This document shows positions 37,069 to 48,940 of a stretch of DNA of 64,000 bases, in pieces. The translations under genes were made by a program, and so were the position numbers. This stretch comes from Nectonema munidae (Eukaryota > Nematomorpha > Nectonematoida > Nectonematidae): positions 310,001-374,000 of the forward strand of contig JAUIRK010000923.1 in assembly GCA_030549495.1 (NCBI GenBank). Reading direction: 5' to 3'. Numbering within the stretch: the first letter of the stretch is position 1; every line of letters starts with the position of its first letter. Below the pieces are notes generated by a model, which had not been told where the DNA came from, made no database searches, and saw only the letters and a list, made by a program, of their open reading frames with translations.

Positions 37069-38844
37069 TTATAAAGTGTAGTAATGAAAAAGAAAACTTT
37101 GTATCATTTTTTCGTGAAAATCTTTGAAAGACGATATGTGCAAAGTAACATCACATTTTGAGCAAAAGTAATATGTTTGCGATTTACATACTGCACATCT
37201 AGTCCTTTTGATTTTCTTTTCTAAAATGTGATTTTGCCCATCAAATCGAGCTTCATTGGAAATTCTCGATGCTACTGTTTTCCCTCCAAATCTTTTTGAT
37301 GAATTTTTATTGCTATACTTTTGTAATGTTTCCATAACAACGTCTCTTGTAAAATCAAGGAAACTTTTTTTATTTTCTCGATTCAAATTGAATAATATTG
37401 AAGCGTTGTAAATTGAAGCTTGTAATAGAAAAACTACCAAAGGAAAATGCCATTTCTTAGACCTGATTGTTGGTCTATATAAAGACAGCAAATAATTCAT
37501 CGAGTCTGTAAATCCCATGTTTTTATTATACAAATAAATTGAATTGGGAATCGGAAGTTCAACTTTTTTTCTCAAAGCAACATTCCACCGCTTTGCTTTT
37601 TTCAAAGGATATACACTGTTGACATTAGAGATAACGTTGACTATTCCATTATCCTTCCATGAAACAATGCCAATAGTTGAATTATTATTTACTTTTGAAA
37701 AAAATTCTCCTCTATTTGTAAGCTTTTTGTTTAAACCACACTTTTTGGCCCTATCTTTTCTTATCACTCCGGTGCATAGAATTTCTCTTTTATTTAGTTC
37801 TTCTAACAGTTTTATAGATGTGAAGTAATTATCTATAAACAAATGTTTATGCACACATTGCTGGTCTAATAAATTTAAAACTACATTAGCTCCCAACCCA
37901 AGTTTTTCATTGTGTAAATTTTGAAGGCCACTCTTACCCTGATAAATTTCAAAGTTTTTGAGATAGCCACAATCGAGGTTTAAACAAAATACTTTATATC
38001 CATACCGTATTGGCTTATTTCTAACTGCTTGTTTTATGCCACAACCATAGCTCCCAAAGTAAGGAAGCATTGTTTCGTCGATGTCAAAATATTTAAAAGA
38101 GGGAGCAAGCTTATCAAATAAAACCCTCAAACTATCAACGATAGGTCTTATTTTAGTTATTTTATCTTTGGTAGACAAAAAAATCTGATTTGTCTGAGTT
38201 TTATCATTAAAATAAATATATTTCATAATCTCTGTAAATCTATTTCTAGACATTGCCTCTGAAATAGCCTGATTATGAGTATCATTACTACTCTCCCAAT
38301 ACATTGACCTTTTTCTACATTTCACATAACCACTTAGAATTAGTATGCAAAAAAACACTTTTATTTCATTTCTATCTATACTAAAATTTACACCTTTAAA
38401 ACGAGCATAAACGGTGGAATATTCTATAATTTTATCTAATATTATATTATTGAAAAAAAAGAATTCGAATACTTCAGAAGCTGATGAATAGGTATGAGAA
38501 ACACTTAGTTCTGATTGAGCAGCTAATTCAAACTTTTGTAGTAAACATAAATTCATTATCTCTCCATCAATCCAATCACCCTGATTTTGTTCACCCATAA
38601 TTAAAAGTTGTGGACTTTGATCCCAAAAAACAAGTTCCGCATCTGCTTCAAGCATGTTTTTAGAAAAATTGTCAATATCGACGCCCTTATCATCGTTTTC
38701 ATCATCAGCCGAATCTTCTTCAGTATCAAAATTGTTAGTGTTTAGGCACGGAGGAGGAGTAATATATATCATGAAAGTGCCTTGGCTTTCGTCTTGTGTT
38801 AGATTTAGAGCATCATTCAAGCTTAACTCAACTCGGTCTTCCAT
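37069..38844 (-). CDS. piggyBac-like transposase, 591 aa, intact
   Basis: Cut-and-paste transposase that inserts at TTAA. The N-terminus is acidic (residues 40-60). The DDE_Tnp_1_7 core shows FDIDETMLPYFG (D256), HLFIDNYFTS (D338) and IVSWKDNGIV (D398), the three expected catalytic aspartates. MSRNRFTEIMKYIYFNDK (198-215) and PIRYGYKVFCLNL (278-290) are further family blocks. Near the C-terminus a cysteine-rich zinc-binding domain reads TRCAVCKSQTYYFCSKCDVT and then SFKDFHEK. Length is as usual for the family and there are no internal stops, so it may be recently active or domesticated. It begins with ATG; the promoter side is AT-rich. Confidence 0.93.
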   Translation of the reverse strand: MEDRVELSLNDALNLTQDESQGTFMIYITPPPCLNTNNFDTEEDSADDENDDKGVDIDNFSKNMLEADAELVFWDQSPQLLIMGEQNQGDWIDGEIMNLCLLQKFELAAQSELSVSHTYSSASEVFEFFFFNNIILDKIIEYSTVYARFKGVNFSIDRNEIKVFFCILILSGYVKCRKRSMYWESSNDTHNQAISEAMSRNRFTEIMKYIYFNDKTQTNQIFLSTKDKITKIRPIVDSLRVLFDKLAPSFKYFDIDETMLPYFGSYGCGIKQAVRNKPIRYGYKVFCLNLDCGYLKNFEIYQGKSGLQNLHNEKLGLGANVVLNLLDQQCVHKHLFIDNYFTSIKLLEELNKREILCTGVIRKDRAKKCGLNKKLTNRGEFFSKVNNNSTIGIVSWKDNGIVNVISNVNSVYPLKKAKRWNVALRKKVELPIPNSIYLYNKNMGFTDSMNYLLSLYRPTIRSKKWHFPLVVFLLQASIYNASILFNLNRENKKSFLDFTRDVVMETLQKYSNKNSSKRFGGKTVASRISNEARFDGQNHILEKKIKRTRCAVCKSQTYYFCSKCDVTLHISSFKDFHEKMIQSFLFHYYTL

Positions 38845-39206
38845 AATGAAAAAAACTTGAAATAATTATAAAGGAAACAAACACAAATGTGTACTATATA
38901 TAAAAATTTTGGACCGGAAAAGCAACGTAATTTATAACTCATGAATTTTTGTTAAAAAAACGGAAATAACATTTGAGTTATTGTTAGCATGCACCAAATG
39001 CGTGTCATGTTTGAATGAATGTAGTGCATGTTGAATGCATACACTTATATTGATCAAAAAATTGTGCGATACAAAGATGCATACATAGATTATATCATAT
39101 GATCAAATATTAGTCTGTAAATATTCGAAAAATAACATGAGAAGCTTATTTTTTCAGCATACACTTTTTTGTACACAGTAATATCCACTGTTGCATTAAT
39201 GCAACA

Positions 39207-39950
39207 CAATAAAACAAAAAAAAGTTAATGTGATAAATCAAAATATTCAATGAAAGTTTTTCATATATAAAATGTTTCAACTATTAGCAACACTTTACTT
39301 TAGTTTCCATAAAAACCAAAGAAAAGTTTTCCAGAAAATCATAATTTGAGTTAGAATGTCGAGATTTCAAAAATTCAAATAAAAAAGCAATTTATTTCAG
39401 TGGTTGGTGAAGTGCATTGCATTATGGTTCCATATTGAATAAGGAAGGTGCACCCTTTTTACGAGGAAAAACCACCTTCTAAAAATAAATGATGATGATT
39501 AATCACATAAACGCAGTAATAATAAAAAATATATTGATTTTATATAAAGTAGTGTAGTAAACACTATCGTAACACAATCGGAACCGTCAACGTTAATAAG
39601 TGTCTTAAAAATTATTTCCTGAAAATAATTTGCCTCGACTGGGATTTGAGCTGTGCACCTCTGAATGTCTCATCCACCTTAGCTCAACTTTCAAAACGGT
39701 AGAAAATAAAGAACATATTGTAAGCTATTATATTCATTACAAAATAATTAATATATATTGTAAGCTACATTCAGAAAGAAGAAATATGTTAAAGTTAGAT
39801 ATCAAAGAGCGCTTGACTATAAAAAGGCTAAATTTAGTGATAATGAAAATATATTGTTATAAAATTAAAATTAAAAAGTTGTTATATAAAGAGAGAGAAA
39901 ATAGCGTGAGAAAACTTGAGATTTACATGCATAAGAGTGCGGAAGTGTGC
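39207..39950. other. Intergenic DNA
   Basis: AT-rich. A phrase at 39630-39680 (GCCTCGACTGGGATTTGAGC) could be a worn tRNA-like B box, but no A box or tail accompanies it. Confidence 0.4.
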
Positions 39951-39954
39951 TATC

Positions 39955-40062
39955 TTCATCGAAAAGGCACACTTGAGCAACTTGTAGCGAACAATGAGGA
40001 AAGTAGGCTTGATACGACATCGAACCCAAGATTGAGTTATCGAATCCACCATTTAGCCAACC
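39955..40062 (-). mobile_element. tRNA-derived SINE, family A, - orientation
   Basis: The reverse complement starts GGCTAAATGGTGGATTCGAT, passes CTTGGGTTCGATG (B box) and ends AGTGTGCCTTTTCGATGAAG, matching the copies at 12131, 48598 and 48941. Confidence 0.7.
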
Positions 40063-41285
40063 CTTCATAGTATTTAATAAACTTAGACTTTACAAATTTC
40101 GAAAAAGATGGCCAGCTATGTAAATTCTCAAAAAACATATCAATATTATCATTGTAAGAGTGTGAAGGCTTCAAATTTCTTACATTTTGCAAAAGTATTA
40201 ATCGGAAGCAACATTTTGCAGGAGTAGGTGGTGGTATCTAGGAGAGGTTGTATCTTTTTCAAAATTAAAACTTACAAGTGAGTCAAAATGGAAGACAATA
40301 ATAAGTTTATGAACTCATAAGTAAAGGCATAGCCCCAGATGGAAAACTGCTTGGAAGAAAAGGAGATTTATAAAGGGTAAGAAGAACTTTGATTGGAAAT
40401 AGTTTTTGTTTGCTTGAGTATTAAATAATACGCCCAATTTAAGAGAAAGAAGTTGTATGTGATTATTCCAAGATAAGATGTACCAAATGGTCAAACCTAA
40501 AAGATACAATACTGTATTAGTAATAAACTAACCATACACGTACACATAGTGTGTTTCTACTAACCTTGATGTTCATATAAGGTAGGTTAGATATTGTGCC
40601 TTCTCGATGAAAACACCCCGAGGTACCTTTACCTATTCATTTTATAGTGTCACGAATGCAAGCAGCTCTATAATTTGGAAATCAGCTTGCCTATGGGCCA
40701 ACTTCTCAAAGATCTTGACTTCAAAACATTTTTCTTCCTTTCTTGCTCATATGTCGCCAGACTCGCAAGCATCTATGACGCTTCCTTGATAAAACAGTCT
40801 GTGGTAATTTGCACTTACGTAAAATTGAACAAACCCCTTAATAAATCATAGAAATGTGTAAAGCTGGATTCCTGAATTAATAAATGACCACTATCCCCAA
40901 TTTTCTTCATTAGCCCTCACAAGGTTTCTTGATAAAAAATTTCATCTTGAACCCATCAAAAACCTAATGCATTTCCTTGATTGATTTTAAAAAATGTAAA
41001 CCAAATAGGAAGCTAACGAAGAATGATTTCAAAACTACCCCTGTGGAATCACGTCAATGTCCATAGGCCGAATTTGTCTCTGAACCATATTATACTACTA
41101 AAAATTCATTATTATTACTAAAATATTTGAGCTTGTTTAAAATCCTAGAAATTTTTTAATTTATTAAACCAAAACTTAAAAATGAGACTCTTTATCATGA
41201 TGAATAAATTGAGTAAAATCAAAAAATCTAAAAAATCCTTTCAGTCATGAAAGCTGTTCAAAAGAAATCGTTTGTTTTAATTAAT
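40063..41285. other. Intergenic DNA; SINE tail fragment at 40594-40635
   Basis: At 40594-40635 TTGTGCCTTCTCGATGAAAA is followed by CACCCCGAGGTACCTTTACC, the + strand tail of SINE family A without its tRNA head. The rest of the interval shows no recognised gene. Confidence 0.55.
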
Positions 41286-41289
41286 TAAG

Positions 41290-41400
41290 TTGTTTTGTGA
41301 CGTTCGCACCCATCCTTTCGGATATCGTGGCCCGCCCGGAATACTGAGTCCAAGTCTAACTGGACTTTCCATCCCACTAAACACCTATCGGCCCTTGTTA
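41290..41400. other. Isolated higher-GC block
   Basis: GACGTTCGCACCCATCC, TATCGTGGCCCGCCCGGAAT and following text stand out against about 70% AT surroundings. It resembles neither of the SINE families here. It could be a fragment of an unrecognised repeat; no ends were found. Confidence 0.35.
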
Positions 41401-41624
41401 CAAAAGAATAGCTATACCTTGTTATATATATTATTTTACAAGAATTTATGTGACAATATATAAATACATCTTTGGATTGTATTTGTTTTTTTCAAGCAAC
41501 GATTTTTATCTCAGGATGAATGAAGAAAGGATTGAAATGGTTCTGCTCAAAATAGTTTAATGAATTTTTAGCCTTTGAAAATGTTAACTTTTATAGTTTG
41601 TCGACGAAACCACTACTCTCCTAA

Positions 41625-42145
41625 TAGCTCGTGAGTGAGTGAGTGAGAGATAGTGCGTGATTCATTAAATTCACGCTGCCTCTCAACTTTTCCTCCATTT
41701 CTCCTGCCGCTTTGCGTAGTGTGGATGAAAGTATAGTAGTGGTGGTATACATGTCAATCATTTGCTTAGTGTTGGTATATGTGTGTGGCTGCCTCATCTA
41801 TCTTCTCCAACTGAAATGTTGTCATATACTTGTCAACACCATTATTTCTCTCTCACTCACCACTCACTCTCACGAGGGAGGGAGAGAGAGAATCCACGTT
41901 TGCCGTCTTGATACACACCGCATAGAGAGAGAGAGAGTAACCTTATTTTGGCGTCGCTTGGCTTGTGCATTCCTGCTGCTACTGCTGCTTCGACAAGCGT
42001 TTTAGACACTTTGCCACAACACTTATGTCACCATCTCTTCTACCAGATCCAACTCTGTCGTCTCCATGGATCTCAGGATGCTCGCACTCCACTCACAACA
42101 CTCAATCTCTCTATGTGCGTGTGCGCGTGTGAGTGAGTGAGTTCT
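41625..42145 (+). promoter_or_regulatory. Microsatellite-rich, higher-GC stretch (possible 5' UTR or promoter)
   Basis: GAGTGAGTGAGTGAGAGAT at 41631, GAGGGAGGGAGAGAGAG at 41874, AGAGAGAGAGAGAGT at 41923 and GTGTGAGTGAGTGAG at 42126 bracket a more balanced-composition block including CTGCTGCTACTGCTGC (41972). Open frames at 41712-42005 and 41948-42136 have no recognisable content. The composition resembles a transcribed leader rather than intergenic DNA, but no start or splice site can be named. Confidence 0.3.
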
Positions 42146-43730
42146 TCTTCATGATTAATACTTTCGTTGAAATCGAGAAATACCATTAACAGGCGTCACA
42201 CACTTCGCTCTCAATGAGATATGAATCGTCTATTCCATATTTTCGATAAATGCAAAACAGGCAAGGACTGAACAACAAACTTTTCGATGATGTGTATACC
42301 ACAGCCAAAAATTCAACTCTTTATATTTGTAATCCACGAAATAGAGCTACATGAAATTTTTTTCGAAAGGAAGACCAAGCAATTAATTTCTTAAAACCAA
42401 TAATCTCTAAGCGTTAAATAAATTTAGTCACCAGTTTACCAACGATATGAAAATCATGAGCTTTTTCATGATGAGATCATGAAATTTCATTAAAAAAGAA
42501 AAAGAGAAAAAAAACATTCATGAAAAAAATAGTGATTAAATATTTGTCAAAATTTCATCTAAATGGAGTAATGAACCTTTTTGGATTTTTCTCATGTTGA
42601 AAAAGATTAATATCTAATACCATTTTTGCTTCAAGACATTTTTTCCTAACTAAGTGTCATTTCGTAACCAAAATTTTAAGAAAAAAACTCGGTACGAAAC
42701 GTTCAAAAAAGGTACGAAATATCTCTCGGTTCAGTTCGCCTCCATTTTCACTTATCTCCCCCCCCCCCCTCATTATTTTTTTCCTAAAAATTTAAAGCTT
42801 CGTAAAAATTTGAGATTTTTATTTTTTAGGAAAAAAAGTATTTCATTATTTATGACTACGCACCTCCGAAGAATTAGAAAAAAAGAATCAGTAAAGAAAA
42901 AAAATTTAAAAAAAATAGTAACGTTGTTTAGCATGAAATTAAAAAAAAAATTATTGAATTTTACTGTAACACGGCAAAAACTTCAAGCCTTTTAATTTTA
43001 ACGCCATCTATTTGACAATTCAAAAAAATTCAACAAAAAATTTTAATGTTATTCATTTGTGAAGTGACTTGAAAAATTAAAAAAATTTTTTTTGAACTGA
43101 TGAAAGAGAGATGGTAAATTTTAAAAGGAAATTAAGCATACTTCTTTATTTTAAATGATCAAAAAGCATAAAAATTGATACCATAAAAAATCTTATTCAA
43201 AATATGTACACATCTAGATCTTTGATTCATCTACCATGTTTCATCACCTTCGTATAACTTGATATTTTTTGATCCTGTACAATTCAAGGTAAGGGGCATT
43301 GAGCCATAGCAACTTTCTTAAAATGTAGCATCTTTTATATTTGTTTGCCAATATTTTTATTTTCTTCCTTCTGCCATTTTGTGGAATGAGGCGAGGTGTA
43401 AAAAATTAATACACTTTGTTTCAAATATGAGGTTTTATTAAAAATAATTAAAATATAGAATTGAAAGTTCTAGCCATTTGTAACAAAATAAGTGGATTAA
43501 TATCATTTTTGTCATAATATTTATTTATAAACAGCAAATATGGAACTGAGGCTAAATTTCACACTACAAAATGCACACATTTTTCATATTCAAATTGAAT
43601 TAATATATTTTTTTAATGCAAATAAAAAAATTTTTTATCCTAGAATAAATATTATTTTATAGCAGCGTTGTACTGGATCTAAAATTTCAATCAGGAAGAC
43701 TCATAATGTTCCACTAAATCCATGCAATTC
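42146..43730. other. Intergenic AT-rich DNA
   Basis: One C-run (42759-42768). No gene recognised; a 113-codon frame at 42654-42995 is lysine-rich noise from A-runs. Confidence 0.5.
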
Positions 43731-43734
43731 TTCT

Positions 43735-44165
43735 AATTTGGTCGCAATCCCCTTAAATTTTGGCGTAATCCCATTAAATTTTTTCGCAATCCCCTAAATT
43801 TTTTTGCAATCCCCTAAATTTTGTCGTAATCCCACAAATTTTTTTGCAATCCCTCTAAATTTTGTTGTAATCTACCAAATTTTGTCGTAATCCCTCTAAA
43901 TTTTGCCACAATCCTTCTAAATTTTGCCACAATCCCCCTAAATTATGTCGCAATTCCCTAAATTTTGACAAATTGCTTTAAATTTTGTCGCAATCCCTTT
44001 AATTTTTGTCGCAATCCCTCTAATTTTTGTCGCAATCCCTCTAATTTTTGTCGCAATCCCCCTAATTTTTGTCGCAATCCCTTTAAATTTTGTCGAAATT
44101 CGAAATTCGCCTAAATTTTGTCGCAATCTCCTTATATTTTGTTGCAATCTTCTTATATATTTTTT
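43735..44165. repeat. Minisatellite, about 20-21 bp unit, roughly 20 copies
   Basis: The unit is close to TCGCAATCCCTCTAAATTTT(G), repeated head to tail with point changes and small length changes. The most uniform copies are at about 43978-44100, where TTTTTGTCGCAATCCCTCTA recurs every 21 bp. The 21-bp period keeps a reading frame open on the - strand (GIATKIR repeats) as a by-product. Confidence 0.92.
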
Positions 44166-44323
44166 TTATAAAATTTTATTTTTTTTTATCTTTTACTTAT
44201 TATTCTAGCAATTATAAAAATTTTATTAAAACAAATTTGAAAATTTGAGATATCAATTGGAATTTAAATTGAAAATTTCTCTAAAAAAATCATTTCAACC
44301 TATTTTTAATCCCATTAAAATGG

Positions 44324-44400
44324 TGGGGCTTTCATAGAGAAGGCAGAATTGCACCTTTTGTGTCGAACTATGAACAAAGCAAGATTCATGCTTGATTTGA
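44324..44400 (-). mobile_element. SINE family A fragment
   Basis: GCTTTCATAGAGAAGGCAGA and GTGTCGAACTATGAACAAAG match the tail half of SINE family A; the tRNA-like head is missing. Confidence 0.5.
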
Positions 44401-44818
44401 ATACATCAACACTTTGTGGGATGGAAGATAGATAGAAACATTATTTACTCTTATTGAAAAGATATGGAAATTTTTTGATAACCGATTTAAAATCTAATCA
44501 GAAATCATTTTTCTGAAAATTTTTCTTCAAAATCATAAAAAATATTCAAAAAAGGTTGTTAGCATTTTATATACAATATAATATAAAGCCTGTGCTTTTT
44601 AATTGCCGCGCAAATTCAAAATATAAACGCAGACGATATTCTTAATTCATTTACATTTTATTTCCAATCACTAAAATCTTGAGCTTTATTTTCTTTAAAT
44701 TTAACCAGCATAAAAATTATATTCGTGATATAAAAATATCAAGAAATACCTTAATTAGTTAATATATTAATTAAAATTTAAATATTAAATTGTTGTTTCA
44801 ATATTACTAACAAATTGA

Positions 44819-44955
44819 TTAACCCGTTATCGACCAGAATAATCAGACGATATCTAATGTAAAGCAGAAGATTTGTATTAAAAAGCATTAATAAACGCAG
44901 ACGATATTATTTTTGTTAGGTCGAGATATGTCCACACTGGTCCATAACGAGTTAA
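44819..44955. mobile_element. TTAA-flanked MITE, 137 bp (piggyBac-like)
   Basis: The ends TTAACCCGTTATCGACCA and (reverse complement) TTAACTCGTTATGGACCA are inverted repeats that include TTAA. The interior carries CAGACGATAT and CGCAGACGATATT, the reverse of the CGTCTGC words in the 28172-28309 copy. An extra AAACGCAGACGATATTC sits outside at 44627. Confidence 0.8.
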
Positions 44956-46180
44956 AATAATCGATTTAATTGCAAATACAGCAAACGAATAACTTTTAAT
45001 GGAAAAAATTTTAACCTAGTTATGTTTTAATATAACTATACTTCAAAATCAAGAAATCCTTTGCTTCACTTTAAACTGAGGATGGGATTATGTAGCTTGA
45101 ATGATCATTTCTTCCTTCATTTGTGTGATTTGGTTTTCCTAAATTAATACGTCTGCTTTTCTTTCAGAATGCATTTTTTATAATAAAAATAATTTTTTTA
45201 TTGGATATTAATTAAATTGACTTCAGGAAAACAATTGCTATTTTCTTTCTCACTGGTGGAATGATCGATTGTAATAATTTTCAGAAGCTCTAGTCAAAGA
45301 AATAACAAATATAAGAATAATGGAAGGCTAGGTTTATTTATCTTCAAAACGCATCGTATCACATAAGAAGGAATTTTAAAGCGAAAATTTTTAACACAAA
45401 TTGCATGAGTAAAATCTTTTTAAAAAACATAAATAACAAAATAATAATAAATAAAATAATAAAGATTCCTCACAATTTAACAGTGGTTTCATGTCTTTGT
45501 TCAATTTAAACCATACATATCATCTCAGTCATAAAAATGATAAATAATTCATTTATTTTAATCGTATTTGCATGAGAAACCATAGAGAACTCAAGCATTT
45601 AAAGATATTTATTAAATTTTATTTCCTCCACATTTCTTGAAGTACAATTTGATCTATCACAAATATATGGCTTTTATTGGGTATAGCATGGATCATACAA
45701 AAATGGCTCATCTCCAAATAATGGCAAAAGTTCTTTTCTTCTTGCGAATCGTTTTAGTCTCAATTTGGTTCTAACAAAGCAGAATGAAATAATTTTAAGG
45801 TATAAAGCCACATATATTCAATGTAGAGTATCAAGGAATTATTCCGCAAAGGTTCCTCTCATTACAAAGTGTCAAGGATAAAAAAGAACAACACAGTGAC
45901 GTTTTATCTGTAAAAGTGTTTAGCACAACAAATAACATTTTCCTTTCTTTCAAGCATTTCATGGAATAGACAACAAGAAATGAGTCTCAACATTTTAGCA
46001 TGCAAAGAAATAATTTTTTAAAACTATTTTCAAAAAAAGGAACTAAATGTGTATATTATCCACATCTTTGTAAAACATGAAGAGGAAAAAATGCTCTCTA
46101 TATAAAACGTTAAAAATTACAAAAATCCTGAAATCAATTCAAAAAACTCTTTGGATCTTTTGAAGTAAATATTTCCCTAT
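44956..46180. other. Intergenic AT-rich DNA
   Basis: No recognised gene or repeat. Confidence 0.5.
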
Positions 46181-46182
46181 AT

Positions 46183-47905
46183 ATAAAGAATAGAGCTAAA
46201 AGATTCTGGAACTACATAAATTCCTTGAAGAACAAAAGTTCAGTTCACAATGCAATCACAGATTTTGATGAAAATTTAGTGCAAAGTAGTAGTGGAAAAG
46301 CTGAAATTTTTAACCTCTACTTTTCGACTGTTTTTACAAAAAAATCCATGTTTATCACAAAGTAACATCTCTAAATATGAGAATTTATTTCTCGTGTATA
46401 ATTTAATTATAGCGAAGAACCCGTTTTTAACATACTTAGCTCCCTGGATATTAATAAATCGCCAGGTATTGACAACTTAGACCCATTTATACTGAAGGAA
46501 CATTTCTGACGTTTTAGTATCGCCTGTAAGTAAACTCTTTAATCTTTCCATCAAAGATGAAATTCTTCCTTCTACGTGGAAAACAGCTCTTGTGACACCA
46601 ATATATAAAAGCTCTGATCCTAAGGTTGTATCTAACTACAGACCGATAAGTTAAACTTCAGTGCTTTGTGAAGTTCTTGAATCCATTGTATCAGAAAATT
46701 TACTTTCACACCTAGAACGAAACAAACAGTCTCGTCGAAAATGTCCAGCATGGATTTTTCAAAAAGCAATCGACAATAACACAATTAATGCAATTTCATA
46801 ATGATGTTTCAAGCATTTAAAAAAAAACTCAACTCTCGACGATACTTTGACTTTAGTAAAGCATTCGATAAAGTACCACACAGTCATTTGTTTAAGAAGT
46901 TAGAAAGCTACACTAGAATGTTGAAATGGATTGAAAGCTTCCTGAAAATAGAACTCAACAGGTTTCTATCAATGGTCATCTATCAAGTTAACTTATATAT
47001 AAACGATTTGGCCTCCAACATTGTTTAACAGTTTAAAGCTTTTTGCTGATGATCTCAAAATCCATTGTGCATCCACAGAAGCATCTAAGAAGATTCTGCA
47101 GGCTGATCTTTTTGCTTTTTATGATTGGTGCACCACTTGGGGAATGGATCTTAATTTTTCCAAATGTATACATAGTCATCTCCAAATTGGCAAGAAAAAT
47201 AACTTCACCTATTACATAGGGGGCTATGATATTAAACGAGTTTATCATATTAACGACCTCAGCGTTATTATTGATAACATTCTGAGTTTTGAATCTCATT
47301 TTTCTAAAACAATCTTCCAAGCCTATACTCAGTCTTTTTCCAAATCTTCAGACATTTTTCTCGTTTCAACGCTGAAATAGAGAATGAGAATTTATTCCTA
47401 CCTTTAATACGTCCACATCTTGAATATGGGAACGTAATATCATATCCAAATCGTATTAAGGATATGAAAAAGTTAGAAAAATTCAGAGATTCATAACAAA
47501 GAAAATAAAAGGATTTGAAAATCTAGATTATAAAGAAAGACTACTTGAGCCTTCTTTAATTAACCAGAACATGAACGTAAAGTCTACAGTTTTACCTCCT
47601 TTTTCTGCACGTACTTCAAGATTTCATAGAAAAACAACTTTCGAAAATAAGATGCACAAAGCGTTACTTGAGGTCGTCTTTCTTTAGTAGATGTATTAAC
47701 GATTGGAATAGCCTTCCAGTGCACGTTGTAGAATATCCCTCTTTGAACGCCTTCAAAAAAAGTCTCGATATTCACTGGAAAGACAAGATTTAAAATTTTT
47801 GCCTCAACTTCCCTCCCCCCAAGAATCCATTTACTCATCAGTTACACGTTTAAATCAACGTATTTCAACCAGCTTCATTTTCGCTCAATAAAGTATGTTA
47901 TGTTA
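46183..47905 (+). pseudogene. CR1/Jockey-type LINE, 5'-truncated ORF2
   Basis: Blocks in order: NRAKRFWNYINSLKNK (46187), AEIFNLYFSTVF (46300), STWKTALVTPIYKSSDPKVV and SNYRPIS (46573-46650), FDFSKAFDKVPHSHLFKKLE (46848), LFADDLKIHC (47039; the RT catalytic F-ADD), WGMDLNFSKC (47139) and RPHLEYGNVISYPNRIKDMK (47411). These are reverse-transcriptase motifs and the 'RPHLEY' tail typical of Jockey-superfamily LINEs. The endonuclease is absent and several stops and frameshifts interrupt it. The 3' end is probably near the AATAAAG at 47886. Confidence 0.85.
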
Positions 47906-48595
47906 TTATGTTAAATTTACTTGGATAAAATTTTTAACTTTAAAAACTTATTAGACCTCATTATTCTATTTTTAGACATTAACATTTTTGGTTTGTTTTT
48001 TTAAAGATATTAAAATTTTTCTGGAAAAATATTTCTTTCCATTATTAGTTAATCTCTCTATAGTTAAAAAACATTATGAACTCTTATGAATAATACCTAA
48101 CCTCGCTTTAACCCAGTGCGTACCAATGTTTCCAAAGGGAACGCAAACGACTCTAGTAAAGGTTAAAACATGCTTTTGAAATATTTTTTCTCCATTTTTT
48201 CTTTTGCTTCATCAACAATCCGTTTCATCGCACAACCATGTTTAAAGCCTCTTGAGGAAGAAAATTTGGAGGACTACTTTCGTGTGCTTTCTTTTTCAAA
48301 GGAATTTTTGTATAATTGAGATTTTCATTTCTTGGAACACGGACTCCTCAAACATTCTATCATCATCATCATCATCATCTAATATGACACAGTCTATTTC
48401 TCAATTTTAAGCTAGTTTTACATCATATAACTTAATGACGTCTAATCTTTCTGAGATCAAATGGGACTTTTTAATGCTAAGGAAATTTTTATCTTTGTAA
48501 AAAATTTTTTATTGTGCAACGCATTGGTTGCCAATGTCAGGGTAAATTACCTTATCGAAATAATTTAGCATTTTTCAATGAGTTAAAAAGTTTAT
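47906..48595. other. Intergenic DNA
   Basis: TTTAACCCAGTGCGTACCAATG at 48109 with TAAAGGTTAAAAC at 48157 may be a worn TTAA MITE. A (CAT)n run lies at 48360-48379. Confidence 0.4.
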
Positions 48596-48597
48596 GA

Positions 48598-48728
48598 GGT
48601 AAAGGTACCGTGTGGTGTTTTAATCGAGATGGCACATTTGCGCCGCTTGTATCGAACTATGAAGAAATTAGGCTTGTTGGGGGATCGAACCCAAGATCTT
48701 GAGTTATCGAATCCAGCATCTAACCAAA
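48598..48728 (-). mobile_element. tRNA-derived SINE, family A, - orientation
   Basis: The reverse complement reads TTGGTTAGATGCTGGATTCG (A box) then ATCTTGGGTTCGATCCCCC (B box), then TTCATAGTTCGATACAAGCG and GTGCCATCTCGATTAAAACA. This is the clearest copy for defining the family. Confidence 0.8.
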
Positions 48729-48940
48729 CTTATCACACCCCACTACTATAAATAAATTTATGAGAAGACAGGCTAATATTTACGGATGAAATTGGCAAGG
48801 AGATGTTTTAAACCATACACATGTACAAAAATCCTCCAACCGGAAATATTCCGGTGCGACACTAAGTTTGCCTCTCTTAATAAAAATTATTGCTAACCAC
48901 CGAACGCTAATTTAGTAGTCGTAAGAAAAATCTCTCAAAA

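Larger units (their letters stand above)
35828..39206 (-). mobile_element. piggyBac-type transposon, about 3.4 kb, transposase intact
   Basis: The two ends are inverted relatives: TGTTGCATAAATACAACACT at 35828 and, as reverse complement of the right end, TGTTGCATTAATGCAACAGT. The similarity continues inward to GTGTACAAAA on both sides (about 45 bp). A TTAA lies at the left edge (35824-35827) and another in the centre of the right palindrome, so the exact cut site is uncertain. The left 1.2 kb is non-coding and may hold other remnants. Confidence 0.7.

Noticed and set aside
41290-41400. Solo LTR beginning TGTGACG
   Set aside because: No matching CA end, no target duplication and no internal element nearby.
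42654-42995. 113-codon lysine-rich frame
   Set aside because: Composition reflects A-runs; no motif or splice context.
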